Shown in pieces: positions 22,083 through 34,427 of a stretch of 64,000 nt of DNA (positions are counted from its first letter, which is position 1; each line of letters opens with the position of its first letter). Made by a program: the position numbers and the translations under genes. A model generated the notes under the pieces. The model searched no databases. It worked only from the letters and a program-made list of their open reading frames with translations, and was not told where the DNA came from. Source of the DNA: Gongronella butleri (Eukaryota; Mucoromycota; Mucoromycetes; Mucorales; Cunninghamellaceae); the NCBI GenBank assembly GCA_025201375.1, contig JAIWZP010000047.1, positions 62,001 to 126,000 on the forward strand, given 5' to 3'.

Positions 22083-25000
22083 CGGTTCACGCGTGTTGTT
22101 GCGACTCGGCAAGAAAGACACGCCTTGATGAAAATTCTAATTTTGGCCACTTTGCACGTGTTTTTCCAGTTCTGGCCAATCACCTTGGGCCATGTGACCG
22201 CGTCGCGTGCACCATGCATTGAAAAGCTACAGTATGATTTACAGGCCCCTCGCGGCTTGTGTAACCAAAAGATTTTTGAATACTGTATTTCTTTTTTTTT
22301 TGGACGCCTCGTCCATTGCGTATTTTGTTGTGAATGTGATCATGAATTCCATCCAATTCGACCACCTCTTGACTTTGCGCGTCACTGAGAAGCTTGCTGC
22401 GCAAAATTTTCGGCATGAATTAAGACTTTTGAAAAAAAAAAAAAAGATGAACAGGTGCAGAAAAGGTGCGATGATGACACCTGCAAGCGTGCAAGGTGCC
22501 CGAAAATTTTCAAATTTCAAATCGGCAAATCGGCAAATTGGCGCGCCTGCATCCCTGTCAGTTGATACGTGATGTGTGTCATAAATTTCATCATCAGATT
22601 CCGCACTGATGAAAAAGTCGGATTTTGCGATTTTTGTCTCGAGACGAAAATGCTGAGAGTTGAAATGGCTCGCTCCCATTCTACTGTACCTCCACAAACG
22701 GAGTTTCAATATTATCTCTGCCTTTGATGTCACAGACTTCACTGTGTCTTGTAAAAGTAAGAAGCCAGTACACTTTTAAATGAATGCAATCGCTCGACAA
22801 CCGAATAAAGGTGGTCGTTTTTCACTTTTTTTGGTCAATTCTTGCTTGTTGGCCAAACGTTTCATGTGAAACCGCACTGCCAGATTGAAGCGTGGTGCAT
22901 TTACAGTACAACAATAAAATTTTAACGTGGATGCAAGGCCAAAGAAGTCGAAATCGCTGAAATCCGTTGTTCAAAGATGCAATACTTGATCTGCAACCGG
23001 TAAAAATACAGAAATAAGCGCCAACAAGAAACATGCTGCTCCTCGCTCCTTTCTCAATCAATTTAAATAGAAACTAGGCAAGATGTTGTTGTTGCGGCCA
23101 AACCCCAAAATCATCAAAGAACGGGTTTCCTTTTTAGGCAACCAATTATTTCCATATTCTTGATTGAGTGCGGCAAAGAAGACCAAAAGCGGTCATACTG
23201 TACTGTATTGTTTGTACAATATCATGCTGTACACGGTAGTACAACAATGTCATTTCCTCATTTGTGACTTTTTCCATAACATCATAAAGTATCATACAGT
23301 AATACTGTACGTACGGTAAGAAGCGTTGTTCATGATTTACTGTATACTCACACATTACAGAGTATCATACTGTATTATTATTGAGGATTTAAAAAATCGT
23401 ATTTGTTTTGGTCATCCGATCGCCCTCCTCCGGCCTACCTGCTGGGCCCTTTTTTATGATAATTTTTATTATTAATAGTGAACACGAGCGACGACGCCTC
23501 TTCTTCCTCATTCAACGATGAAAAAAATAAAAATCAGGGATCCTCCATTCTTGGCTGGTTTCGGCGCAAAATGCATTCAAGTTTCTATTTTGAATGATGG
23601 TCAGAATTCCATGTTTGTGGCATTTTCAGGTAGACTTTTAATAAACTCTTGATAGTATTAGGTCGATTGGATGAGTGGGGCCACAGAAATCATAGTTCTC
23701 CACCACAGGGGGTGGCGAACTATTAGGGGGATTGCCCCACTTCGTCACCCCCCATTTTTATCAGAAAATCATAGACACTTGGACAAGCAATGGACAAAAA
23801 AATTTGGGATTTTACAAATATTTTTGGTCGATCGCCTTTCGGCTCAAGTTGCAGTTTTACTGTAGTAACTCGGCTTTCGCAGCGAAAAGTGATCTGCATC
23901 TCCGAAAAAAATACACACCATCATTGAAAGAGCAAGATTCACTGCTTACAGTATGCGTGCACGATGCACCTTGGATGGTCAATGATTTTTTTTGGCATTT
24001 TTGAGACGGCAAACGGCATCATCAACAACAAAATCATACGTATGATACTGTATCATCATGTTTCACGTACAGTACATTTTTGACGCGCGGTAAAGCGCGT
24101 CCAACGTCGAGTCACACGCGCCTATTCCTAATCAAATTTATGCATCTGGCATCTCTCTTTCTACTGTAATGTTACTGTAGTCGTGCGTGTCGGTGCGGCT
24201 CTACAGTATGTGCGTGTTTTCCCGTGTGACCGTGTCATTTGCTTGTCCTTGAAATTATTTAATCCAACATTTGCCCATGCATTGCTCGTCGTTACTCGAT
24301 TGATGGATCACATCGCTTTACAGTATTTTTCGACATTTTTGTGGTTTCTCTGTGCAGTTGTCTAGTGTATAAGTTTGGCCTCTGGCGCTACAGTATTCTG
24401 CAGCCTGATTTTTCAATTTTGGTTTGGACTTTGAAGCTTGAGTGTTTGACGAATTTTTGCCTGTGGCGTGTTTCCATGATGTGCGACGACGGCTGGTATG
24501 AAATAGGTACAGTATATGATAGAACCGGTAGCTGAATTTCATTCGGGGTTTCCTGCTACATACAGTACGTAGTCATTTCACTTTGGTGCGCGTTTCGGGC
24601 TTTCGCGGTGCTTGATTTATTGTTGACAAGTTATGATATACTGTATAGGTACATGACATACACATGAACAATCAAAGTACCGGTAATGGTCTAATGGATG
24701 ATGGCAAATTCTTGATCTTTTTTCTAATACGGTAGATTTGCCAAAGCACAAAACGACCTCATCGATGAAACCAATGGGAGCAAGAGATGATGCAAATACA
24801 ATTCTAAATCATTCAGGTATTACTGTAATTGATTCAGTAGGTCTTACGCGACGACATGCGATGTTTCACGCGTTGATGTGTGAAAAGTAGTGAAATGATG
24901 GCCATTTGGTAGTTGGCCTGCTGAAATCTCAATGGATTCATCATTTCATCTCCAATGACACGTTCTTTAGCTGCTTGCCTTGCTTACCATCCACCTGGGA

Positions 25001-26318
25001 GCTGAGACTGCTCGCGTCTGGATTGCATGTGTCGTCGACGAGTAAATGGCCAAAATTGTAGGCGCAGGTTGGCGGGGCTAATTAAATCTAATCAATTGAT
25101 CTTTTTTTTTTTTTTTTACAAAAACAAGCATTGTAAGCATGCCTCTGATGACGGTCTGTGCGCGAGTTTGATTTGAAATCCCTGTCGCGTGTTGTCGTCG
25201 AGCAACAGCACATTTACCCCAAAAATGTGTGAATTTGATATTGCGTCAGCAGAAACGCATTGTCTTGCCGTTTTCTCGGCGCGTCTCGCGCCTTTGGTCG
25301 TCGTTCGCATGTGGTTTTATTTTGGAGGAACTGGCGCATGTACACGCCTAGAAAACACGCGCCGAAAAACCACGGTCTTATAACTCTCAATGCACCAACG
25401 TTCAAAATGGCTCCAACAGCCCAGCAAAAGCGCCCGCAATTTCTGCATGGTGGACGCACCCTGGTATGATTAGAAAACGTAGTAAAAAAAAGTCCATTTC
25501 CCTGTGCAATTGAAAAATAAACGCAAATTCATTATTGTTCAATGTTTATTGGATGCGCGTCCAGAATCCAAGATTTTGGTCAGATTTCAAGGGCGTCTGA
25601 GATCCTACATCGTCGCTAGGTCGTGTCCACTATCCTTTTATTAGTTCACGTTTGTATTTTTAGACAAAATCGTAAAATGCATGAGAATAAAAATGATGCG
25701 CTGTCGACAGCGATAGAAAAGCCTGGATGGCGCCGCAGTGGCCGCTGGTCGTTGTGCGGGCTACTTTTTTTTTCCGCCATGGCCTGGTACATATAGGTAC
25801 TGTAAATGCCGCTCGGAAGGGGAAAGAAAAAAAAAAGGGGGGGAAGCGGGCGTCATGTGGTGATCTCCAAAACAATCGGAATGCGGGCCGGTGTCTCTTT
25901 TTATTTGTCATCCATGGCCCGATGGCCATTGTATGCTGTGGTTATTGATCATTGTTGTCATGACAATGCCTGGCGATGGGAAAAAAAAAATGCGCACAGC
26001 TGCTAACAGGCGGAGTGTTGTGCGCATCTGCCCGGATCGACCCGTGCGCTTCGACGATAATGTTGCCATCCCAAACCGCGTTACAGGCAGGACGCCATCG
26101 CGTCGCCGCGTTCAACAATACAGAACCACCCTCGCGGATCAAACAATGGCATGCAATGACGTGCTTTAGGCTATTTTGTGATTGTGCCACGCGACCTCTG
26201 CTGATTCATGGCAAGTGTTGCGCTGAGATGACTCAGCGGGCTCTCGAATGATCTTTTGGGTTTTGTGGCGCATTGGACTTCCTTAAATGACCGAGCTCGA
26301 TCAAAATGGACGAAAGCA
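21677..26318. other. 4.6-kb gene-free region rich in TACNGTA heptamers
   Basis: No convincing gene is visible between the methyltransferase and the aldo-keto reductase. Homopolymer tracts occur at 22051-22078 and 25100-25119. From 22228 to 25804 I count about 23 occurrences of TACAGTA or TACTGTA, against less than one expected by chance, plus TACGGTA variants at 23312 and 24728. A second-half copy of repeat A sits at 24065-24475. Open frames here are short and lack family features. Confidence 0.7.
24065..24475 (+). repeat. Dispersed repeat A, partial copy 2 with TACNGTA insertions
   Basis: It aligns to the second half of copies 1 and 3, from the GACGCG block through the CGGCTCTA block to the tail with TTCAATTTTGGTTT. 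Relative to both other copies it carries extra short segments that contain TACTGTA (24162, 24173) or TACAGTA (24202, 24319, 24389). Confidence 0.7.
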
Positions 26319-26326
26319 TATAAAAG
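26319..26326 (+). promoter_or_regulatory. TATA box of the aldo-keto reductase gene
   Basis: A consensus TATAAAAG about 75 bp upstream of the start codon, followed by a pyrimidine-rich leader. The spacing fits a canonical RNA polymerase II core promoter; it is the clearest TATA element of the host genes here. Confidence 0.65.
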
Positions 26327-26400
26327 GGGTTCTTTTTGGGTTGTTTTTCTGCCTTTTCCCTGCAAACTTTTTTTTATCAACTAAAAACTAGCAACTGAAC

Positions 26401-27922
26401 ATGGAATACACACGTCTTGGCAACACTGGCCTTAAGGTCTCCAAGCTCACTTTTGGTGGCATGTCCATTGGCAGCAGTGCGTGGGCCCAATGGGTCAAGG
26501 ACCCCGAAGAATCCTTGCCACTCATCAAAATGGCCTATGACCATGGCATCAATCATTTTGATACTGCGTACGTGTCACGCCGCCCCGAGAAAACAAAAAG
26601 ACATGGGGGAGTGGACGTGTGAAAAAAAAAAAAGCGAAAACGTGGCTCATTCTCGTTTCCCCCTTTTCTTTTCTCTCTCTTTCTCAGTGATGCCTACTCC
26701 AATGGTGAATCCGAGCGCATCATTGGTCAGGCCATCAAAAAGTACAATTTGCCGCGCAATCGCATTGTCATTGCCACAAAGCTCTTTTTCCCGGTCATGG
26801 ACGACATCAGTGTCAATGGCTTCACGTTGTCCCCAACAGATCAGCGTGTCGTCAATGCCCGCGGCTTGTCGCGCAAGCGTGAGTGTCAAGCACGCCACCA
26901 ATGGCATGCACAATCGTGCTCATTCATCTTGTTTCTCCTCATAGACATCTTTGACGCTGTCGACGCGTCGCTGGAGCGCCTTGGGTTGGACTATATTGAC
27001 CTGTTGTATGTCCACCGCTTTGACAAGGTTAGTTCCGCCGCACATATTCGCCCATTGGGCGAACAATCGCTGACTTTTTTATCCTTTTTTTATTTTCTCA
27101 GGAAACCCCGATTGAGGTACACGCACACAATCACGTCGCTGTCGATGGGAGCGGCCATGCTAACGACTCTTTTCATTCCAGGAAACCATGGAAGCTTTGC
27201 ACGATATTGTAAAGTCTGGCAAGGTGCGCTACCTCGGCGCCAGCTCCATGTATGCGTGGCAATTCGTGCGCATGAACGACGTGGCTGAAAAGCATGGTTG
27301 GACCAAGTTTTCCGTTATGCAGGTCAGTCCCATTTTCGTAAAAAAAAGACGCCAACTGACACATTGCCATTTAGAATTTGTACAATTTGATCTATCGCGA
27401 AGAAGAGCGAGAAATGATGCCGTATTTGGTCGATCAAGGCATTGGCATGGTGCCCTGGGTAAGCAAGAAATTTCGTTTTTCATTTTAAACGCGCTCATCC
27501 ATTCCTTTTTTTGGCTCCAGTCGCCTATGGCGCGTGGTCTTTTGGCGCGCAAGGCCGGTGAAACCTCGGATCGCGCCGTGGTGGACCACGCCGTCAAGAG
27601 CTACTTTGGCGACAAGGTCAAGGAGAACGACAATATGATCATTAATCGCGTCGCCGAGGTGGCCGAGAAAAAGGGCGTGTCCATGGCTCAGGTACAAAAA
27701 AAAAATGGCCAAAGCAATGGTGTGTATGCATGACTCACCTCTCGTTTTTAGGTCGCGCTCGCTTGGGTGTTGCGCAATCCCGTTGTGTCCAGTGCCATTA
27801 TGGGTGTCGGCAAGGAATCACATCTCAAGGATGCTCTTGGCGCGCTAAAGGTTAAGCTGACCGACGACGAGGTCGCATTCCTCGAGGAATTGTACATGCC
27901 TCGCCATGTCATTCCCATGTAA
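26401..27922 (+). CDS. Aldo-keto reductase (NADP-dependent oxidoreductase)
   Basis: It belongs to the aldo/keto reductase superfamily, which reduces aldehydes and ketones with NADPH. Eight exons (26401-26567, 26688-26878, 26945-27027, 27102-27116, 27182-27322, 27375-27458, 27521-27691, 27752-27922) give 340 residues. The catalytic tetrad is D54 and Y59 in FDTADAYSNGESE, K87 in IVIATK and H143 in LYVHRFDK. The C-terminal half has GASSMYAWQF, SPMARGLLAR and the cofactor-side VALAWVLRNPVVSSAIMGV. It resembles the fungal AKRs often annotated as versiconal hemiacetal acetate reductase-like, but no neighbouring pathway genes support a specific substrate. Exon 4 is a 15-nt microexon encoding ETPIE, needed to keep the barrel sequence continuous. 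Confidence 0.93.
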
Positions 27923-27945
27923 AGCTCCAAAGAAATCCTCAAAGC

Positions 27946-27951
27946 AATAAA
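27946..27951 (+). terminator. Polyadenylation signal of the aldo-keto reductase
   Basis: AATAAA lies 24 nt after the stop codon and 18 nt before the stop codon of the convergent YIPF6-like gene. The transcript very likely ends inside the neighbour's coding region. Confidence 0.5.
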
Positions 27952-27968
27952 AACACGTTTATAAAAAA

Positions 27969-29100
27969 TCACGACACCAGGATCAGCCAGGAAATCACAG
28001 TGTAAAACAAACAAAGGGGGTAAACGGTGAGCGCGCGTCGGTTGGTCAGGTTGACTTGCGACTCGGAAAAGAAGCCGAGCGAGGCTAAAGAAAGAAAGAA
28101 AAAAATGAGCGTCGTGCGAGCCACAGGCCCTTTTTGTGCCCCTTACCATAGGTAGACCACACAAAAGTGACAATGGCAATGGGCAGGCGCACCCAGATCA
28201 AGTGGACAAAGACCGACACGAGCGACGCCACCACCAGGGGAAACAAACAGTAGCCAATGACACACACAGACTGGAAAAATGACCTAAAGAGACAAAAAAC
28301 GCGTGTCAGACGCGTTCGCGGCACGCTCCAATTGGCCAGATGGCCAAGCCCTTACACTGCACCACCAAGCAGCTTGGCATTGAGCGTCACCACGGCTGCG
28401 CCAAGCCAGACAATCACAAAGACACCCGTAAATATAGACACACTTTGCTCGGCCGGCGCCTTGGCGCTCAATGTGCTAAAAAAAAAAAAAAAAAATCGAA
28501 TCAGTTTCCCATTTGCAGTGCCCCGCCAATCCGACTTACATGGCCAGCGACAGACAGAGCAACAATGGGCCCCAGAGATCCCCTAAAGGAAAAAAAAAAA
28601 CGCAGAAAATGAGCCATCCTTGCGCAATTCTCGTGTAAAACGTGCCCTTTCTCGCCCTTTTTCTTACAATCACGAAGCACATGGCGGTCGCCTTGCGGAT
28701 GCAGCACCTGGAGCATCTTGTTGGCCACCTTTTTCAAATCTCGTAGCTATCATTTTCATAAAAAGGGCGTCAATGCCTGCCAAACCTGCCGCACGTGCCC
28801 ATTTTGTGAACCTACAATTGTCACGGACACGGGCTCATCCAGCGTGTTCTCGCCTGTGTACTCGTGGGACGCCGCGGCCGGGCGCGATGTGGATGGCGTG
28901 GACGAGCTGCCAATATTGCCAGACAACCCGGACGCCGCAAAGGGATTCTCGTAAGATGAAGGACGTGGCGGTGCCGGCGACGGCTGCTGTGTCGACTGGC
29001 CCGTCAAATCAAGATCAGGCTCCACATATGTTGAGTAGGAAGTCGACGACGACGCAAAGGGATTGGCAAATTGATCGCTCTTGTCGCCTGACGCTAGCAT
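27969..29100 (-). CDS. YIPF6: YIPF6-like Yip1-domain Golgi membrane protein
   Basis: Yip1-family proteins are multi-spanning ER/Golgi membrane proteins that bind Rab GTPases and act in vesicle traffic. Six exons (29100-28816, 28746-28668, 28582-28540, 28475-28356, 28283-28147, 28084-27969) give 259 residues. The cytosolic N-terminal about 95 residues are Ser/Pro-rich and contain two NPFA motifs. The family core reads LDEPVSVTI, LRDLKKVANKMLQVLHP, DWDLWGPLLLCLSLA, IVWLGAAVVTLNAKLLGG and SFFQSVCVIGYCLFPLVVAS, which is the YIPF6 (yeast Yip4-like) type. Five hydrophobic segments are visible. Exon 1 ends at ATT/GTAGGT; this junction restores the family sequence although the donor is unusual. Stop codons of this gene and the convergent reductase are 46 bp apart. 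Confidence 0.92.
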
Positions 29101-30966
29101 CTTTTTAAAAAAAAGGAGCAAGAAGAAGTGAGAAATGAAAAAAAGAGATCAAGGCTGAATTTGAATTGGTTTCCAGATTTGCGCAAAAAAAGTCAATGAG
29201 CCAATTTTCATGCACCTTTGCATTCATGATGGTTCTTCATGGCCATCTTTTGAATGTATTCAAGCCAATATCCTTCAAATCATCATGGGTGATGACTACA
29301 TCCAGTTCAAGCGTGAAATACACGCCTGTACTGGATAAAACGCGCATGATTTGCATTCGCGTCCACCAAATAGCGCAAAACGAGCCGAGACAAGGATCGG
29401 CCACTGAAAGCGGCTGAACTCTCTTGCAGGGACCAGCGCCAGCTGCTGTGCATAAAAAAAGGAGGTCAATCTCGTATTTGTCGAGTAAAAAACGCGATTG
29501 AAGTTTTTTTTATCGCATTTGGCTATTTGTCGATGTAATGACACTAGTCCACCGTTTAAACACGCGCACTGGACCTTACTCGTTCGAAGGAACCCACCAT
29601 GGAGGCGTCTCGATCCCTGGATGACGTACAGTCGCGATCGTTTTAAGAGGTGCTGATCGAGAATATGAAATCGCGAAATCTAGAGCATCTCCAGCAGTGT
29701 GCTTGGTCATCACGGGATTCATGCCGCCATTTCGCAGTCATTCACTGACGAAAATGACGATGCCATTGGCTTGTTTCGGCGCAAAATGATAAAAAATGAG
29801 CAATTGACGCGCTTTTCCACATAAAACGGCTGGTATCTCGCGTATTCTGGCCTTTTATCAATGAATGCACCTTGAATGTACAATAATGCGACACCTCAGA
29901 TTACGCACCAAGAAAAAAAAAAAAAAAGAAGCACCGCTGGGCTTGGAGAAAAGATTCTGAGCAGCTCGTGGAATTCGATGTTATAATCTTGCCAGACACG
30001 CCTGTGAGTTGCAATTGCTCAAGTAAAATCGAATTTCAAGGCAAAGGATATATCGGGTGATCCTGCATAGTTTTCGCAGCAGCTCCTAAACCGCCGCTGC
30101 TGGCTGGTCAAGCGCGCACGGACTCCAAAACTGAATAAACTTTTGCTTTTCTCGGGTTTTATCGCTTTTGGCTTTGCACAGACCCAAATCAAAACATGCA
30201 CAAATTGTTTCAAGCCACAGAAAGCTAGAAACACGGCGTTGGCGCGCCATGATGATGATGCACCGGGGTAAATGGGGGATCGGCGGCTTCGTTTTGGCAT
30301 AGCCGGAAATTAAATTTTGGCGCGCTTTGGGCTTCATTTTGGCCTATTTTTGGGCGCATTTTGGGAACGCCGGCTTTGTACAATCTGGCCACGCCAAAAC
30401 ACGACCGTGAGATCGTCTCGGATTCGGCGCAGCCAAAAACCATGGCACCAGTGGCGCGTCCTCGTCTCGTTTTGGCTTATTTACAGTGGTCCCATTGGCT
30501 TACAGGACGCGTCTTTTTAGCATGTTTGCGGTATTTCGCGGTTCATTGATCGTTTTTTATTGCGCGTTCTGCCCTTACAACGTGTCTACAGCTTGATTCT
30601 TTGTAAATTCACGACAGCGCGCCATGGCTATGCGAGATTTCAGTGGTGTGCCAGGCAAAGAGACCATTTCCTAAAAAAAAATCACCTGTTGACCATCTGT
30701 TGCCCCGGGTGCATTGAACCCCCGAGCGAATCCCGCGTGGAAAAGTGAAATTCCATGCGCAAATCACAAAGGGCGCGGCTGTTGCAGGTGTCCAGGGGTA
30801 ATTAGACCAAGTGCGTGTCGAGAATGATCGGTATGTTTGATCTGCAGGGGTGCGTGCAGTATGCAGTAAAAGTCGGCTACAGCATGATTTTGACAAACGT
30901 GATGCACGTCCAAAAATTAATGAGACTGCATTCGTGATTAAACGCGCTCATGTTACCAAATCTGCG
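29101..30966. other. Intergenic left flank of the transposase gene
   Basis: About 1.9 kb of AT-rich DNA with no convincing gene. If the transposase belongs to a longer element, its left end lies here, but I could not find a terminal inverted repeat matching the DNA to the right of the second gene. The part at about 30240-30380 is rich in TTTTGG and GGCGCGC words. Confidence 0.4.
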
Positions 30967-30974
30967 TATAAAAT
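30967..30974 (+). promoter_or_regulatory. TATA-like box of the transposase gene
   Basis: TATAAAAT lies 42 bp upstream of the chosen start codon of the transposase, suggesting the gene keeps its own promoter. Confidence 0.45.
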
Positions 30975-31015
30975 ACGAAAATGTCGTTTTCATCAGACTT
31001 TGTCTCCTGCCAACA

Positions 31016-34000
31016 ATGGATTTTCCTTCGTTGCGTGGCCTAAGTGACAAAGAGATTTACAGCAAGTATCCTCATCTGAGAAAAAAGCATAAATGTACTT
31101 GCTCGGTTTGTAGCGCCACCTATCCTGGATTTGCCTTCTGGAAATCTCGTACGACATTGCAAAATCATCGCGCTGCTGACGAAACAAGACACTTACAAGG
31201 CGGCATTGAACCGCACCTGGCCGTTTCTAAAGAAGGTATCATACTATATTCTTGAGCAAAAAAAAAAAAAAAAAGTGTCACTTATGTCAGACTTTGATCA
31301 TCATCCAGCCACCGACATTACGCAGCAATTGAGTGCCCAGAATGCAGCGGCGCTTGATAATCAAGTTGAATCAATGGACATTGACCAAGTGGAGCAATAT
31401 GATGATGGTGGATTGTCAGGTAAAAAGGCACCTTTCTCTAAAAAAAAAAAAAAAAAAAAATTGAAAAACAAACACTGATAAATCAGTCGCAGATTTTTCA
31501 GTGGACGACGAGCAGGTGGAGGGTCTTGATTTGAGTAATTTCTCGGACCAAGATGACCAGGACCTTTTTGATGACTACGAGAATGATTTTGAGATGAATC
31601 AGTCTGATAGTGAGGGCACTGACAGCGAATTTGAAGACCTTTTGGCGAATTTTGGTACATTACCCGAAGAAGCAGCGACACCTTCGTCACCCACGCCATC
31701 AATTGATGCCGAAGAAGCAGGTACAGTACAAAGACTGCAATTGCTTTCGTCTCGCCGCCGCCTCACTTTTTTTGTACCTGTATGGTAGAGTTGCAAGCGC
31801 ACGGGCCAACTTTTGGATTCATTGCAATGTTCTTGTTGATGTTGCACGCGAACCACGTCCCTAGAAGGATTGCCGAACTGATGCTGCTGTTTTTTAATGC
31901 CGTGTTGCTTGCATTGGGGTTCAATTACAGATTTCCTGCAACAGTTGGGACTCTGAACAAGAAACAAGGACTCGACTCCCTATTCAATGGCGCCATGGGC
32001 TACGTCGTTTGCGGCAAATGCCATGCTTTGGCTGATCCAAAGGAAAAAGCCACAACATGTCAAAATTTGGTGTACAACCGAAGCAAGAAGGAGCGATGTG
32101 GCAATGACTTGTACGCAAAAAATCCAGGATCCAAGCAATCCTATGCCAAACGCACATATGCTTACCACCCGCTGCGCAAGTCGCTGGAGATCATGTTCCG
32201 CCGTCCTGGTTTCGTCCAAAAAATCAATCATTGGCGCAATCGTCAGAGCATCGAGGGCCGTTTAAATGATGTGTACGACGGCGCAATGTGGCGCGAGCTT
32301 CTTGACGTTTGTGGGCATCCCTTTGTCGATGACGAGCTCTCGATTTTGCTTTCCTTAAATATGGATTTTTTTCAAGCTTTTCGGTCTGCTGGTGTGTACT
32401 CGGTTGGGGTCATATACATGGTTATCAACAATCTACCTCGTGAGGAGCGCTTCCTGATGGAAAATGTCATCCTCATTGGTGTGATCCCAGGCCCTCGTGA
32501 ACCAAGCACCTATCAGATCAATTCCTACCTGGAGCCTCTCGTCAAGGACTTGGAGGAGCTTTATGTTGGTGTGCAGCTGAACAATGCCGATAATGTCCGC
32601 GCGGCCTTGCTTAATGTCGTCTGTGACATTCCTGCTGCAAGGCAAGTTAGCGGTTTTACGAGTCACAATTCCATTTACGCATGCCATCATTGCGATCGAG
32701 CCTTTGAAGCCAATCCGATGTATCCCAATCTACGGGATTTCTCTGATTTTGATGGAAATTGGCCGCGCAAGTCCAAGGAAGCCGTCCACGAGGCTGGCCG
32801 AGAATGGCTTCGATGCCGGACCGACGCGGAGAGGAAGACTGTTGAGCAAAGAACGGGTGTTCGATGGTCGCCATTGCATCGCCTTGAATATTTCGATATT
32901 CCGCGGTGCACAGTGGTCGATTGCGCCCATAATTGCTACATGGGCACGGCCAAACGGATCTGCTCCTTTTGGAACAAACAGACTCCACAAGGACACGGCA
33001 TGTTTCGCCCAAACGACCTCACAATTGACCAGCTGCGTGAAATGGAAGCAACACTTTGCGAGATTGTTGTGCCACCGGACATGAGGATGTCCCGACGCAA
33101 GATCGCTTCGAATTTCAATCAGTTGACATCGGACGACTGGCGTATTTGGACGCTTGGTGTCTCGCAGCTATTGCTGCATTTTAAAATCACGTCGCCAACG
33201 GTGCGTGAGAATTGGATGCATTTCGTCAGAGCATGCCGTCTCATTTCTCTCCCCTCCGTGCGTCTGGTCGACGTGGAAGAAGCGGACAAATTGTTTCGCG
33301 AATTTGGTCGTGGAATTGGTCGCATTTATGGCAAGCACACCGTCAGCATCAATGCTCATCTTCACACCCATTTGTTGGAAAACATCAAGGATTTCGGATC
33401 TGTCTATGGCTTTTGGTGTCTTCCATTTGAGAGGTATTTATATGAATTATTACAGCAAAAAAAAAAAAAAAAAGAGCTTTTGTCGGTATTCTTACCGTGT
33501 TTGGTGCAAAGGTACAATGGTTTTGTAAGGGGCACGCGCACCAACAAAAAAGACTGCTTTGAGATCGGCTTCATGATCAGGTTTTTGCGCAATTCGTTCA
33601 ATAAGGACATTTTGCACAACTTGCAATCTCGCTCGTCCATGTCGAGCAGCCCGCATCTGCCATTGTTCATGTCCCTTCTCAGTATGGTTTCCGGTCAGCC
33701 ATTGGTTGGCGACCCTCGCACCGATCTAGACCTCCAAAAAAAAAAGCACGACTTTGACTATGTCAATTTCATCAGCATTGCTGAAGATCCTACAATTGTT
33801 GCCAATGGAAGCGAGGAGATGGGTCCAGCGTGCCAATTCCTCCATCTTTCTGCCAATGAGCGTGATTTGACCAGCGAAGAAGCTCAAGCTCTTGTGGGCT
33901 ACTATACCAACGTATACGGCAATGACCACCAGCATCCTGGTTTCTGCACAATGGACAATCGGCTGCCAGGATCGTGGTTCATACGGAACCGAGTGCGCAT

Positions 34001-34427
34001 TGCAACAGAAATCAGGCTGCTTGGCGTGACTTTTAGCTCTCAGAGCTCTCGCAGAGCTCGCTTTCATCCACCTGTGGTCATAAAACAGGCCAACGAAACA
34101 GGCCAATCGATCATGCGGCCTGCCCAAGTGCTGTTTTTCTTTGAACACGTGCTTACGCGTCAAAAGGAAAGCCTGGGCGGCATCTCTTCGACATGGGAGA
34201 AGAAGAACCATTGGCTAGCATTTGTCAGGTGGTACAAGGCGCCGATGTATAATGTGACAAGTTGGGCATCTTGGGGGGCGACGGTCTGGAGCAGTGATTA
34301 TGAACTTATCGACGCAACCGCCATCATTCCGGTGCATAAGATTTATGCGCACGCGCTCCTGAAGCATGAACCCATTGCAGGGGTGGATCTTGTCATGGTG
34401 CCAATGCCAAGAAAAATAAAAATATAG
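31016..34427 (+). CDS. Tnp2/CACTA-like transposase
   Basis: A transposase of the Tnp2 (Transposase_21-like) kind found in CACTA/EnSpm and fungal Plavaka-type elements. Five exons (31016-31235, 31291-31419, 31502-31720, 31789-33433, 33512-34427) give 1042 residues with no internal stop. The acceptor of exon 3 could also be 31487, adding five residues in frame. The N-terminus has a Cys-rich segment (CTCSVC) and an acidic region. The core includes LNMDFFQAF, YSVGVIYMVINNLPREERF, ENVILIGVIPGPREP, LLNVVCDIPAARQVSGF, a CHHC zinc-type knuckle and the FERYNGFVRG joint created by splicing, all typical of Tnp2. The intact frame implies recent activity or selection. Family call by motif memory; superfamily is fairly secure, element type less so. 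Confidence 0.82.

Noticed and set aside
24065..24475. TACAGTA words as ciliate-type internally eliminated sequence ends
   Set aside because: The consensus is similar, but the gene content is fungal and no TA-bounded insertion interrupts a gene here; Tc1/mariner footprints explain the words more simply.
29546..29552. ACACTAG at the left of the transposase as a possible CACTA terminal end
   Set aside because: No matching reverse-complement end with similar neighbouring sequence was found to the right, so a single CACTA word is not evidence.
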